Assembly: GCA_016870055.1 (NCBI GenBank)
Contig: VGCQ01000003.1
Span: 1-42,139 of the forward strand
Reading direction: 5' to 3'
Source of the DNA: Alphaproteobacteria bacterium
Lineage (GTDB): Bacteria; Pseudomonadota; Alphaproteobacteria; Reyranellales; Reyranellaceae
DNA length: 42,139 nt
This document shows positions 1 to 7,538 of the stretch, piece after piece (position 1 is the stretch's first letter; each line of letters begins with the position of its first letter). The notes below the pieces were generated by a model. The model was given only the letters and a program-made list of their open reading frames with translations, ran no database searches and was not told where the DNA came from. The position numbers and the translations under genes are program-made.

Positions 1-463
1 AGGGAAACTTGTCGAACAGCCCGTCCTTGACCATTGCCTCGGCGCCGCCGCGGCCTTCCTCGGCGGGCTGAAAGATGAAGTGCACCGTGCCGTCGAAGTC
101 GCGCGTCGCCGACAGGTACTTGGCGGCGCCGAGAAGCATGGTGGTGTGGCCGTCATGGCCGCAGGCGTGCATGCGGCCATGGTGGCGGCTGCGGTGGTCG
201 AAGGTGTTGTGCTCGTCCATCGGCAGCGCATCTATGTCGGCGCGCAGCCCGATGGCGCGCGGGTTGTTGCCGACCCGGATGGTGCCCACCACGCCGGTCT
301 TGCCGATGCCGGTAGTGACCTCGCAGCCCCACTCCTTGAGTCTGTCGGCGACGATCCGCGAGGTGCGCTCCTCCTCGAAGCCGAGTTCAGGGTGGGCATG
401 GATATCGCGGCGGATGGCGGTGAGCTCGGCCGCCGCGGCGGCGATCTTGGGTTCGATCTTCAT
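1..463 (-). CDS. M20 family amidohydrolase, N-terminal part (cut by window edge)
   Basis: This is the first 154 codons of an M20-type metal-dependent amidohydrolase (hippurate hydrolase / N-acyl-amino-acid amidohydrolase group). The family cleaves N-acyl amino acids or related amides in the cytoplasm with two metal ions. Visible motifs are IHAHPELGFEE near residue 20, LRADIDALPM, the metal-binding MHACGHDGHT and QPAEEGRGGAEAM. The C-terminal part lies outside the window, so completeness cannot be judged. The ATG at 463 is six bases after the stop of the upstream alpha/beta hydrolase gene, so the two are probably co-transcribed. Family assignment is firm. Substrate is unknown. Confidence 0.9.
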   Translation of the reverse strand, partial: MKIEPKIAAAAAELTAIRRDIHAHPELGFEEERTSRIVADRLKEWGCEVTTGIGKTGVVGTIRVGNNPRAIGLRADIDALPMDEHNTFDHRSRHHGRMHACGHDGHTTMLLGAAKYLSATRDFDGTVHFIFQPAEEGRGGAEAMVKDGLFDKFP

Positions 464-469
464 GTTGCT

Positions 470-1264
470 TCAGGACTCCAAAAGGAAGGACGTGATTACA
501 CGACGAAATTCGGCGCCATGCACGTTCGGATATGCATGGCCGCCGTCGGGCAGGACATAGGCCCGAGCGCCTGGGATCAGGCGCACCAATTCCTCGGTGA
601 AATAGAGCGGCGTCACGGTATCGTCACGCGCGCAGACGGCAAGTGTCGGCGCGCGGACCTTCTGCAGTTCGGCACGCCGGTCGTGCGCCACGATGGCGGC
701 GATGCGGGAGAGCACGATCTCAGGCACCGGGATGGTTTCGTGCGCCCTTTGCTCAGCAGCGGCCAAGTCGGCATCGTGGTCGCGCACCCAGGCCGGCGTA
801 TTGAGGGCAAGGGCGCTGCTCTTGAGATAGGCTGCCGGGCCCAGCTCCTTCAGCATCAGCGACCGGACCTCGAACAGGCGGCGGAAGAAGGCATCAGTCT
901 TGGCCCAGGTGGCGCTCAGCACCAGCCGATCGATGCGGTCGGCACGGTCGATCGCCAACACCTGCCCGATGGCGCCGCCGGTCGAATGGCCGCACCAATG
1001 GACGCGCTCGAAACCCAGGGCATTCATGAGCTGCAGGGCATCATCGGCCATCTGCTCGACCGAGTAGGTGATGCGCGACAGCGTGCTGCGCGCGGTGCCG
1101 CGGTGGTCGTGCACGACCACGGTGAAGTGTCGGGCGAGCGCCTCGACATTGGCTCCCCAGAAGCGGCCATCGCCGCCCAGGCCCGGCACCAGGAACAGGG
1201 CCGGTCCGCTGCCATGCTTCTCGTAGTAGAGTTCCGCTCCGTCGCGCAGTCTGACGTGTGGCAT
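470..1264 (-). CDS. alpha/beta hydrolase (RutD/3-oxoadipate enol-lactonase-like)
   Basis: A 264-residue alpha/beta hydrolase, normal length for the PcaD/RutD/haloperoxidase-like group. Visible features are the oxyanion region LVPGLGG near residue 26, the nucleophile elbow GHSTGG with Ser94, an acid in CARDDTVTP, and the catalytic His in PDGGHAYP. The chosen ATG at 1264 follows a GGTGGGTGAGGG purine-rich stretch and starts at the conserved beta strand. An upstream in-frame ATG at 1318 would run into the divergent gene. It precedes the M20 amidohydrolase by six bases, so the pair may cleave an acylated or cyclic amide together (inference). An ester, lactone or carbamate substrate is equally possible. 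Confidence 0.88.
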   Translation of the reverse strand: MPHVRLRDGAELYYEKHGSGPALFLVPGLGGDGRFWGANVEALARHFTVVVHDHRGTARSTLSRITYSVEQMADDALQLMNALGFERVHWCGHSTGGAIGQVLAIDRADRIDRLVLSATWAKTDAFFRRLFEVRSLMLKELGPAAYLKSSALALNTPAWVRDHDADLAAAEQRAHETIPVPEIVLSRIAAIVAHDRRAELQKVRAPTLAVCARDDTVTPLYFTEELVRLIPGARAYVLPDGGHAYPNVHGAEFRRVITSFLLES

Positions 1265-1309
1265 CCGACCCTCACCCACCTTTATAGTCCGCCAGGAGGA
1301 GAGCGCACG

Positions 1310-1657
1310 ATGAAGCATCTGTCGATTGCCGCAATCACGCTCCTGGCAGCGTGCGCGCCCGAGCAGCAGCCCGTGACCGCCTTGATCGCCCGGCCGGCAC
1401 CGGACGATCCGACGCCGGCTGGCATCGCCTACCTTTGCGATGGCCGCAAGGAAGTCACCGTCGTCTACGCCAAGAACCGAGCATCGGTGACCCTCGACGG
1501 CCGGACCTGGCGCATGGAGTACAAGCCGACCGACGGCGGATTCCGCTACGTCGATACCGCCAACGAATGGGTCGGCCGCGACGACCTCGCCTCGTTACGC
1601 CAGAATGGCACGGCCAAGCCGATTGCTTTCAACTGCCGGCCAACGCGTCGGACGTAG
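1310..1657 (+). CDS. MliC-like small lipoprotein
   Basis: A 115-residue protein with a lipoprotein signal: a short charged N-terminus, a hydrophobic core and lipobox LAAC with the lipidated Cys near residue 15. The mature part has the layout of the MliC/PliC domain (C-type lysozyme inhibitors): YLCDGRKEVTVVY, then a DGRTWRM strand, a GGFRYVD strand and a final Cys (FNC) that could pair with the first. A perfect AGGAGGA ribosome site sits nine bases before the ATG. It is divergent from the alpha/beta hydrolase (45 bases between starts), and its stop codon abuts the 3' end of the cyd operon. Lysozyme inhibition is family knowledge, not shown here. Confidence 0.8.
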   Translation: MKHLSIAAITLLAACAPEQQPVTALIARPAPDDPTPAGIAYLCDGRKEVTVVYAKNRASVTLDGRTWRMEYKPTDGGFRYVDTANEWVGRDDLASLRQNGTAKPIAFNCRPTRRT

Positions 1658-1759
1658 TCAGCTCAGCCACAGCTTGATCGAGTAGCCTACCAGGGCGGTG
1701 ACGCCGACGCCGCCGGCCCACAGGCCGATGAACCACAGCCACTGCCTCACCTTGGGCAT
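1658..1759 (-). CDS. DUF2474-like small membrane protein of the bd oxidase operon
   Basis: A 33-residue single-span membrane protein, starting MPKVRQWLWFIGLWAGG and ending with a short charged/aromatic tail. Its start overlaps the cydB stop (TGATG), which is typical translational coupling. Position, size and the W-x-x-GLWAGG pattern fit the DUF2474 family found at the 3' end of CioAB-type cytochrome bd operons, and the gene is analogous to CydX/CydP accessory subunits. It would help assemble or stabilise the oxidase in the inner membrane. It is easily missed by automatic annotation. Function is by family and position only. Confidence 0.8.
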   Translation of the reverse strand: MPKVRQWLWFIGLWAGGVGVTALVGYSIKLWLS

Positions 1760-2763
1760 CAGTGATAGCCCTCGTGCCCGGTCTTGCCGCGGAACACCCA
1801 GTAGGAGTAGCCGGTGTAGGCGAGGATGATGGGCACCATCACCAGCGCGCCGGGCAGCATGAATTGCAGGCTGGCGGTCGGTGCCGCTGCATCCCAGATC
1901 GTGATCGTGGGCGGCACGACATAGGGGAACAAGCTGACGCCGAGGCCCGCGAGGCTCAGGGTGAAGATTGCGAGCGTCGCAATGAACGGCGTGTAGTGGT
2001 GACGTCGCATCAGGCTCCTGAAGAAGATCACGGTGACGACAGTGACGACCAGCGGCACCTGCGCCGTGAACAGGACCTGCGGCCAGGCAAACCAGCGCAG
2101 CCAGTAGGCCTGGCTCAGGAACGGCGTCGCCGCACTCACTGCAGCGATGGCCAGGATCGTGGCAATGCCGAGCCTGAAGGCCAGGCGGTAGCCGCGCGCT
2201 TGCAGGGTACCCTCGCTCTTCATGATCAGCCACGTGGCGCCCAGCAGTGCATAGCCGCAGATCAGGCTCGCGCCCACGAGGACAGTGAACGGCGTCAGCC
2301 AATCGAACCAACCGCCGGCATAAGCGCGGTGCTCGATCGCGATACCCTGGAGCAGCGCGCCAAGGGTGATGCCTTGCGTGAAAGCCGCTCCGATCGAGCC
2401 GACGGCGAAGGCGATGTCCCAATAGGCCCGATGGCCGGGATCGCGCCAACGGAAATCGAAGGCGACACCGCGGAACACCAGGGCCAGCAGCATCGCCACG
2501 ATCGGTGCGTAGAGCGCCGACAGGATGGTGCTGTAGGCGAGTGGAAATGCCGCCAACAGGCCGCCACCCCCCAGCACCAGCCACGTCTCGTTGCCGTCCC
2601 ATACCGGTGCGATACTGTTCATCGCCGTGTCGCGCTCGCGGCCGATCGGCAGCCAGGGAAACAGGATGCCGACCCCAAGATCGAAGCCGTCCATCGCGAC
2701 ATAGGCAAAAATCGCAAAGGCGATGATGAACGCCCAGACGGTGGGCAGGTCGACCGTGGCCAT
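1759..2763 (-). CDS. cydB: cytochrome bd-type quinol oxidase subunit II (CydB/CioB)
   Basis: A 334-residue polytopic membrane protein starting MATVDLPTVWAFIIAFAIFAYVAMDGFDLGVG, which contains the family hallmark MDGFDLG. PVWDGNETWLV near residue 55 is the second hallmark. About eight hydrophobic segments follow. CydB pairs with CydA to make the quinol:oxygen oxidoreductase that works at low oxygen or resists cyanide. The ATG overlaps the cydA stop by TGATG, and its own stop overlaps the small DUF2474-like gene. The gene is intact although the upstream cydA is interrupted, so a loss of function, if real, is recent. Confidence 0.95.
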   Translation of the reverse strand: MATVDLPTVWAFIIAFAIFAYVAMDGFDLGVGILFPWLPIGRERDTAMNSIAPVWDGNETWLVLGGGGLLAAFPLAYSTILSALYAPIVAMLLALVFRGVAFDFRWRDPGHRAYWDIAFAVGSIGAAFTQGITLGALLQGIAIEHRAYAGGWFDWLTPFTVLVGASLICGYALLGATWLIMKSEGTLQARGYRLAFRLGIATILAIAAVSAATPFLSQAYWLRWFAWPQVLFTAQVPLVVTVVTVIFFRSLMRRHHYTPFIATLAIFTLSLAGLGVSLFPYVVPPTITIWDAAAPTASLQFMLPGALVMVPIILAYTGYSYWVFRGKTGHEGYH

Positions 2764-4166
2764 CAGTTGGCTCCCTCGGCGACCTGCGGGGCAGGCGTTA
2801 TGCCGGCAGCGCGCATGGGCTGGTCGTGGGCCGGGCCAGCCTCGCCGGGCTGCGGCGGCCGGTTCATCAGCCGCAGGATGTAGAAAACGCCGGCGCCGAA
2901 CACGATGAAGTAGACGACAATGAAGGCAAGCAGGGAAGCGGCAACGGCCGGCGCGTCGAGCGGCGAGGCGGAGTCTGCGGTACGCAACAGGCCATACACC
3001 GTGTAGGGCTGGCGACCGACCTCAGTGGTGATCCAGCCGGCGATCACCGCAACGAAACCCGCTGGCCCCATGACGAGCGCGAACCGATGCAGCAGTGACC
3101 ATTCGAAGAGCCGACGGCGAAGCCGTGCCAGAAGGCTCGCCGCTGCCAGAAGCAGCATGAGCAGACCCAGTCCCACCATGATGCGGAAGGCCCAGAAGAC
3201 GATCGCTACCGGCGGCCACTCCCGGCGATCGACGGTATCGAGGCCGGCGAGCGGGGCGTCGAGCGAATGCTTCAGGATCAACGACGAGGCTTTGGGAATC
3301 TCCACTGCATAGAGGTTCTTGCCTTGCGTCTGGTCGGGCTACGCAAACAGCACGAACGGCGCTCCATCGGGGTAGCTCTTGAAGTGGCCTTCCATGGCCA
3401 TGATCTTCACCGGCTGATGCTGTAGCGTGTTCAGCCCGTGCTGGTCGCCGGCCAGGATTTGTAGCGGTGCCACGACAGTGATCATGCCCATGGCCATCGA
3501 GAACATGGTCCGCGCACCCGGGTTCGCTCGCGCACGCAACAGATGCCAGGCGCCGACCGCGCCCACGACCAGCGCGGTGGTGAGATAGGCGGCGAGCACC
3601 GTGTGAACCAGACGGTATGGAAAGGACGGATTGAAAATGATGGCCAGCCAGTCGACCGGCACGAACTGGCCGCTCTCGCTGACGGCGTGCCCGGATGGCG
3701 TGTGCATCCAGCTGTTGGCTGCCAAAATCCAGAACGCCGAGATGAACGTGCCGACAGCGACCGCGAGCGTCGCAACAAAATGCAACGTCCTGCCGACGCG
3801 GTTCATGCCGAACAGCATGACGCCGAGAAAACCCGCTTCGAGGAAGAACGCCGTCAGCACCTCGTAAGCCATCAACGGACCGATCACCGGCCCCGCCTTG
3901 TCGGCGAACACCGACCAGTTGGTGCCGAACTGGCAGGACATGACGATGCCCGACACCACGCCCATGCCGAAGCAGAGCGCGAAGATCTTCAGCCAGTACT
4001 TGAAGAGGTCGAGATAGATCGAGCGGCCAGTCCACAGCCACAGCCCTTCGAGCATGGCAAGGTAGCTCGCGAGCCCAATGGTGAAGGACGGGAAGATGAA
4101 ATGGAAAGAGACCGTGAACGCGAACTGCAGCCGGGCCAGCAGAGTGGCATCCAGGGCTTCGAGCAT
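2763..4166 (-). pseudogene. cydA: cytochrome bd oxidase subunit I (CydA/CioA) with in-frame amber codon
   Basis: The full frame of 468 codons matches CioA-type subunit I from start to stop, except for a TAG at 3339-3341 (codon 276). The part before it runs from MLEALDATLLARLQFAFTV with the heme ligand His in VSFHFIF, through RLVHTVLAAY, to the quinol loop GDQHGLNTLQ, KIMAMEGHF and APFVLFA. The part after it resumes in the same frame with PDQTQGKNLYAVEIP and contains the GRQPYTVYGLLRT motif that holds the heme b558 methionine region. Family members have Trp (FGWPD) where the TAG is, so TGG to TAG fits a single substitution. The ATG at 4166 has a GAGGTG site seven bases upstream. As written, the product would lose the C-terminal helices. 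A sequence error or amber readthrough is possible. Confidence 0.88.
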
Positions 4167-4192
4167 GACAAACACCTCGATAGTCAATTTAG

Positions 4193-5209
4193 TCAGCCGA
4201 AAGCGTCGAATACCTCGGCGATAGTGTCGCGCGACACCCCGGCACGCAGGCAAGCCTCGAGCAGCACGCGCGCCTTCAAGGGATGCAGGCGGCCGCCCCA
4301 GATCAGCCCGGCCTTGCGCAGCTCGATCTCCGCCGACGCCCCGCCATAGGTGTGGCGCAGCAGGGGTCCGCCGCCGGCGCGCGGCGATACGACGGTCGGC
4401 AGGACCGCGGCGAGGCGCGCCACCGACCCGGCCATACGCTCGGGAACGTGGCCGCCACCCATCGCGCCGATCACCGCGCCGCGATAGCCCAGCCGGTCGG
4501 GCGCGTTGAGCATGGCTTCCAGCAACGCGCCCGGCTCATCGAGCCCCAGCCACAGCAGCGCTACCGGCTGCGCCCGCCCGGCGACCTTGCCGAGCTTGTT
4601 GCGCGCGATGTCGATCGGATCGCGCACCGGCAAGCCGAGCGGCACAACGCGTCCTTCGACCAGGGCGGCGAGCGGTCCGGTCTGCGGCGCGGCGAAGGCG
4701 TCGAGGCGCGTCGGATGAGCCTTGATCACGTCGGCCGCGGCATAGACCTCGTCCAGCATCACAGCCATGACGCCGAGCGACCGTGTATGTCGCCGAATCC
4801 AAGGATCGCAGGCGACGCGCACCGCCGCCAGGAGGTTGCCTGGCCCGTCCGGCGAGGTGAGCGCGGGGTTGCGCATCGCCGCCGTCACGATCACCGGCTT
4901 GTCGCCGCGCAGCAACAGATCGAGCAGGAAGCCCGTCTCCTCCAGCGTGTCGGTGCCCTGGGTCACGATCACACCGTCGGCTCGCGACGCGGCGATCTTC
5001 GCTGCCAGAGCGTGGATCTGGTCGAAGGAAAGCGAATGGCTGCCAACCCGCGATACTGTCTCGGCCTCGATGTCGGCCAAGCCGGCGAGCGCGGGGACTG
5101 CCGCCACCAGATCGTCGGCACCCGCCCCCATTTGCATGACGCCGCTGGCGTCCGGCCGCGTGGCGATGGTGCCGCCAAGCGCAAGAATGTGAATGCGCCG
5201 CTTGCTCAT
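4193..5209 (-). CDS. L-asparaginase (type I/II asparaginase family)
   Basis: A 338-residue asparaginase-family enzyme that hydrolyses L-asparagine (or glutamine) to the acid plus ammonia. The N-terminal LALGGTIATR carries the nucleophilic Thr14. VTQGTDTLEET near residue 82 carries the second Thr-Asp pair. TAAMRNPALTSPDGPGNL follows. No signal peptide is visible, so it is probably cytoplasmic. Its ATG overlaps the stop of the preceding exported-protein gene (ATGA), and its own stop is 26 bases before the cydA start, so it lies inside the minus-strand run leading to the bd oxidase. The functional link with a respiratory oxidase is unclear. Confidence 0.92.
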   Translation of the reverse strand: MSKRRIHILALGGTIATRPDASGVMQMGAGADDLVAAVPALAGLADIEAETVSRVGSHSLSFDQIHALAAKIAASRADGVIVTQGTDTLEETGFLLDLLLRGDKPVIVTAAMRNPALTSPDGPGNLLAAVRVACDPWIRRHTRSLGVMAVMLDEVYAAADVIKAHPTRLDAFAAPQTGPLAALVEGRVVPLGLPVRDPIDIARNKLGKVAGRAQPVALLWLGLDEPGALLEAMLNAPDRLGYRGAVIGAMGGGHVPERMAGSVARLAAVLPTVVSPRAGGGPLLRHTYGGASAEIELRKAGLIWGGRLHPLKARVLLEACLRAGVSRDTIAEVFDAFG

Positions 5210-5745
5210 GTCCCGAGCCTCATCGATTTGAAGAAGCGCTCGGCCTCCGGGGTGCGCAACGTATCGGCTGGAGCGAGGTAGGCGAGCGAGACGAAGCGCC
5301 GCCCTTTCAGGATGACGAGCTGGCGCAGCACTGTGCCACCGGGCACCGATCCCATCGAGTCGACGGCCGGCGCGCCCTGTACGTCACGCCACTCGACGCT
5401 GGCCCACTTGCCGCCGGCCAGTCGTTGGGCACGGTCGTCGAGCACGGACTGCAGGTAGGGGCGCGGCTGGCGTGCATCGATATCGGGGGGCAACAGCGCC
5501 GTCTGCGCCACGAAAGACAGCCGTCGATACTCTAGACTGTAGGAGTGATAGGCAAAGCTCGCGCCGCCCGGCGAGCGCGTGTCGATCACCTTGTAGACGG
5601 GTTCGCCCGGCATATCGACGACGAAGGCATTGCCGGGCCCGCGCACGGCATACCAAGTCGATTGCGCGGCAACGCTGGACGTCATCAAAAGCGGCAGGCA
5701 AACGAACATCCGTCGGGTCGTCCCGAGCGAGGCGAAGGACCTCAT
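5206..5745 (-). CDS. exported protein of unknown function
   Basis: A 179-residue protein with a plausible Sec signal: MRSFASLGTTRRMFVCLPLLMTSSVAAQS in outline, cleavage expected after the AAQ region. An internal Met at residue 13 (start 5709) would give a shorter signal. The mature part has YAVRGPGNAFVVDMPGEPVYK near residue 32 and a C-terminal EAERFFKSMRLGT, a pattern common in small periplasmic proteins of alphaproteobacteria. I do not recognise a characterised family. It overlaps the asparaginase start by four bases and is therefore probably translated in the same operon. Function unknown. Confidence 0.8.
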   Translation of the reverse strand: MRSFASLGTTRRMFVCLPLLMTSSVAAQSTWYAVRGPGNAFVVDMPGEPVYKVIDTRSPGGASFAYHSYSLEYRRLSFVAQTALLPPDIDARQPRPYLQSVLDDRAQRLAGGKWASVEWRDVQGAPAVDSMGSVPGGTVLRQLVILKGRRFVSLAYLAPADTLRTPEAERFFKSMRLGT

Positions 5746-5803
5746 GACAGGTCAGCAAGCACGCTGGTGGTAGTCACCACGGGATCCTTTCCTTCGACCT
5801 TGC

Positions 5804-7516
5804 TCAGGACAGACGTTGTGCTTGGGACGACGGCGGGCGACCGAACTTCTCGCGCGCCTCGGCATCGCTGTAGTAGCCGAGTGCCACGTCGCGGGCGACC
5901 GCAGCGCGATCGCGCCTGGCCGGGTCGCCGAAACCTCCACCGCCTGGAGTCGATACGCGCACGACGTCGCCGACGCCAATTTCGATGTCCTGGTCCTTGG
6001 AGAGGTGCGGCGGCCGGTAGGTCTTGCCGCCCTGGGTCACCTCGACGGTATTGGTGCCGCCATCCTCGCCACCCAACACGCCTTGCGGGCCGGTGCGGCC
6101 GTGGTCCATCACCATGGAGACGCGCGCCTCGCCGCGGCGCAGCTTGATCGCATAGTTGATGCCGAAACCGCCGCGGAACTCGCCGGCGCCACCGGATCCT
6201 TCACGCAAGGAGAACTCCTCGAACAGCACGGGATAGAACTGCTCCAAGACCTCGACCGGCGGCATCTTGGAGATGCCGATGGTCGAGCAACCGTTGCTGA
6301 GACCATCGCCGCCCTGGAAGCCGCCATAGCCGCCACCGGTGAAGAGGTACATGATGTAGTTGCGCTGGCGCTCCGGATCGTAGCCGCCGACACCGAGATT
6401 GCCCGAGGTGCCGGCCGGTGCGGCGAACAACAGGTCGGGAATCGCCTTGGTCAGCGCGGCGAACACCGCCTCGGCGATTCGCTGGCTCACTTCGGCAGCA
6501 CAGCCCGATACCGGTCGTGGGTACTTGGCGTAGAGGAAGGTGCCTTCCGGTTCGACGATCTTCAACGGCTCGAAGGTACCAGCATTGATCGGCACGTCGG
6601 GGAAGACATGCTTGACCGCCAGGTAGATCGCCGACTTGGTGGTGGCGATGACGCTGTTCATCGGGCCACGGCAGGGCGGGCTGGAGCCGGTCATGTCGAA
6701 CGACAGCTCGTCGCCCTTCTTGGTGACCTTCATCTCGATGACAAGCGGCTCGTCGACCACACCGTCACTGTCGACCTGTGAGGAACCTTGATAGACACCG
6801 TCGGGAATGGCCGCGATCTTGGCCCGCATCTGCCGCTCGGCGCGATGGCGCATCTCGGCGATGGCTTGGCGTACCAAGCCGGCGCCATAGCGGTTGATCA
6901 ACGCCGTCAGACGCTGCTCGCCGGTGGCGAGCGCGGCGGCCTGAGCCTTGATGTCTCCGATCCGCTGGTCGGCGATGCGGATGTTGCTCAGGATGATCGA
7001 TAGAATCTCCTGATCCATCTCGCCCTTCTTGAAGAACTTCACCGGCGGCAGACGCAGGCCCTCCTGCTCCACTTCCGTCGCGCTGGCCGAGAAGCCGCCC
7101 GGCACCATGCCACCGACATCCGGCCAATGGCCGGTGTTGGCGAGCCAGGCAAAAAGCTCACCCTTGTAGAAGAACGGCTTCACGAAGCGGACGTCCATCA
7201 GATGCGTGCCGCCGAGGTAAGGATCGTTGACGATGAAGACGTCGCCTGGATCGACCTTGCCAGCGTAGTGCGACTTCACGCGCTCGATCACCGCCCGAGT
7301 CGAGAACTGCATGGTGCCGACAAATACCGGCAGCCCCAGCTCACCCTGGGCGATCAGCGCGCCGTCGGTCGCATCGTAGATCCCGTCGGACCGATCCATG
7401 CCTTCGGAAATCACCGGCGAGAAGGCCGAGCGCACGAAGGCCAGGTCCATCTCGTTGCAGACCTGGATCAAGCCGTTCTGGATGACCGTAAGGGTGACGG
7501 GGTCGAGGTTGGACAT
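5804..7516 (-). CDS. hyuB: hydantoinase B/oxoprolinase family protein (HyuB)
   Basis: A 570-residue protein of full family length, beginning MSNLDPVTLTVIQNGL, with SPVISEGMDRSDGIYDA, VFIVNDPYLGGTHLMDV, NTGHWPDVGGMVPGG and, near the C-terminus, STPGGGGFGDPARRD. These are hallmarks of N-methylhydantoinase B, the B subunit of ATP-dependent hydantoinases/oxoprolinases, related to acetone carboxylase subunits. Such proteins normally work with a HyuA ATPase encoded next door. None is found in this window: the upstream neighbour, 22 bases away, is an acyl-CoA dehydrogenase. The partner may be elsewhere in the genome. The substrate (hydantoin, oxoproline or carboxylation target) cannot be told from sequence. 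Confidence 0.9.
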   Translation of the reverse strand: MSNLDPVTLTVIQNGLIQVCNEMDLAFVRSAFSPVISEGMDRSDGIYDATDGALIAQGELGLPVFVGTMQFSTRAVIERVKSHYAGKVDPGDVFIVNDPYLGGTHLMDVRFVKPFFYKGELFAWLANTGHWPDVGGMVPGGFSASATEVEQEGLRLPPVKFFKKGEMDQEILSIILSNIRIADQRIGDIKAQAAALATGEQRLTALINRYGAGLVRQAIAEMRHRAERQMRAKIAAIPDGVYQGSSQVDSDGVVDEPLVIEMKVTKKGDELSFDMTGSSPPCRGPMNSVIATTKSAIYLAVKHVFPDVPINAGTFEPLKIVEPEGTFLYAKYPRPVSGCAAEVSQRIAEAVFAALTKAIPDLLFAAPAGTSGNLGVGGYDPERQRNYIMYLFTGGGYGGFQGGDGLSNGCSTIGISKMPPVEVLEQFYPVLFEEFSLREGSGGAGEFRGGFGINYAIKLRRGEARVSMVMDHGRTGPQGVLGGEDGGTNTVEVTQGGKTYRPPHLSKDQDIEIGVGDVVRVSTPGGGGFGDPARRDRAAVARDVALGYYSDAEAREKFGRPPSSQAQRLS

Positions 7517-7538
7517 GATCTATGACTATCACAAGCCG

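Noticed and set aside
80-1657. Long plus-strand open frame covering the first two minus-strand genes
   Set aside because: It is antisense to well-recognised amidohydrolase and alpha/beta hydrolase genes. Only its last part (from 1310) has a ribosome site and a family match, and that part is annotated as the lipoprotein.
3339-3341. Recoding of the cydA stop as selenocysteine or a programmed frameshift
   Set aside because: The codon is TAG, not TGA. The frame is the same on both sides, and relatives have Trp there, so a point change is the simplest reading.
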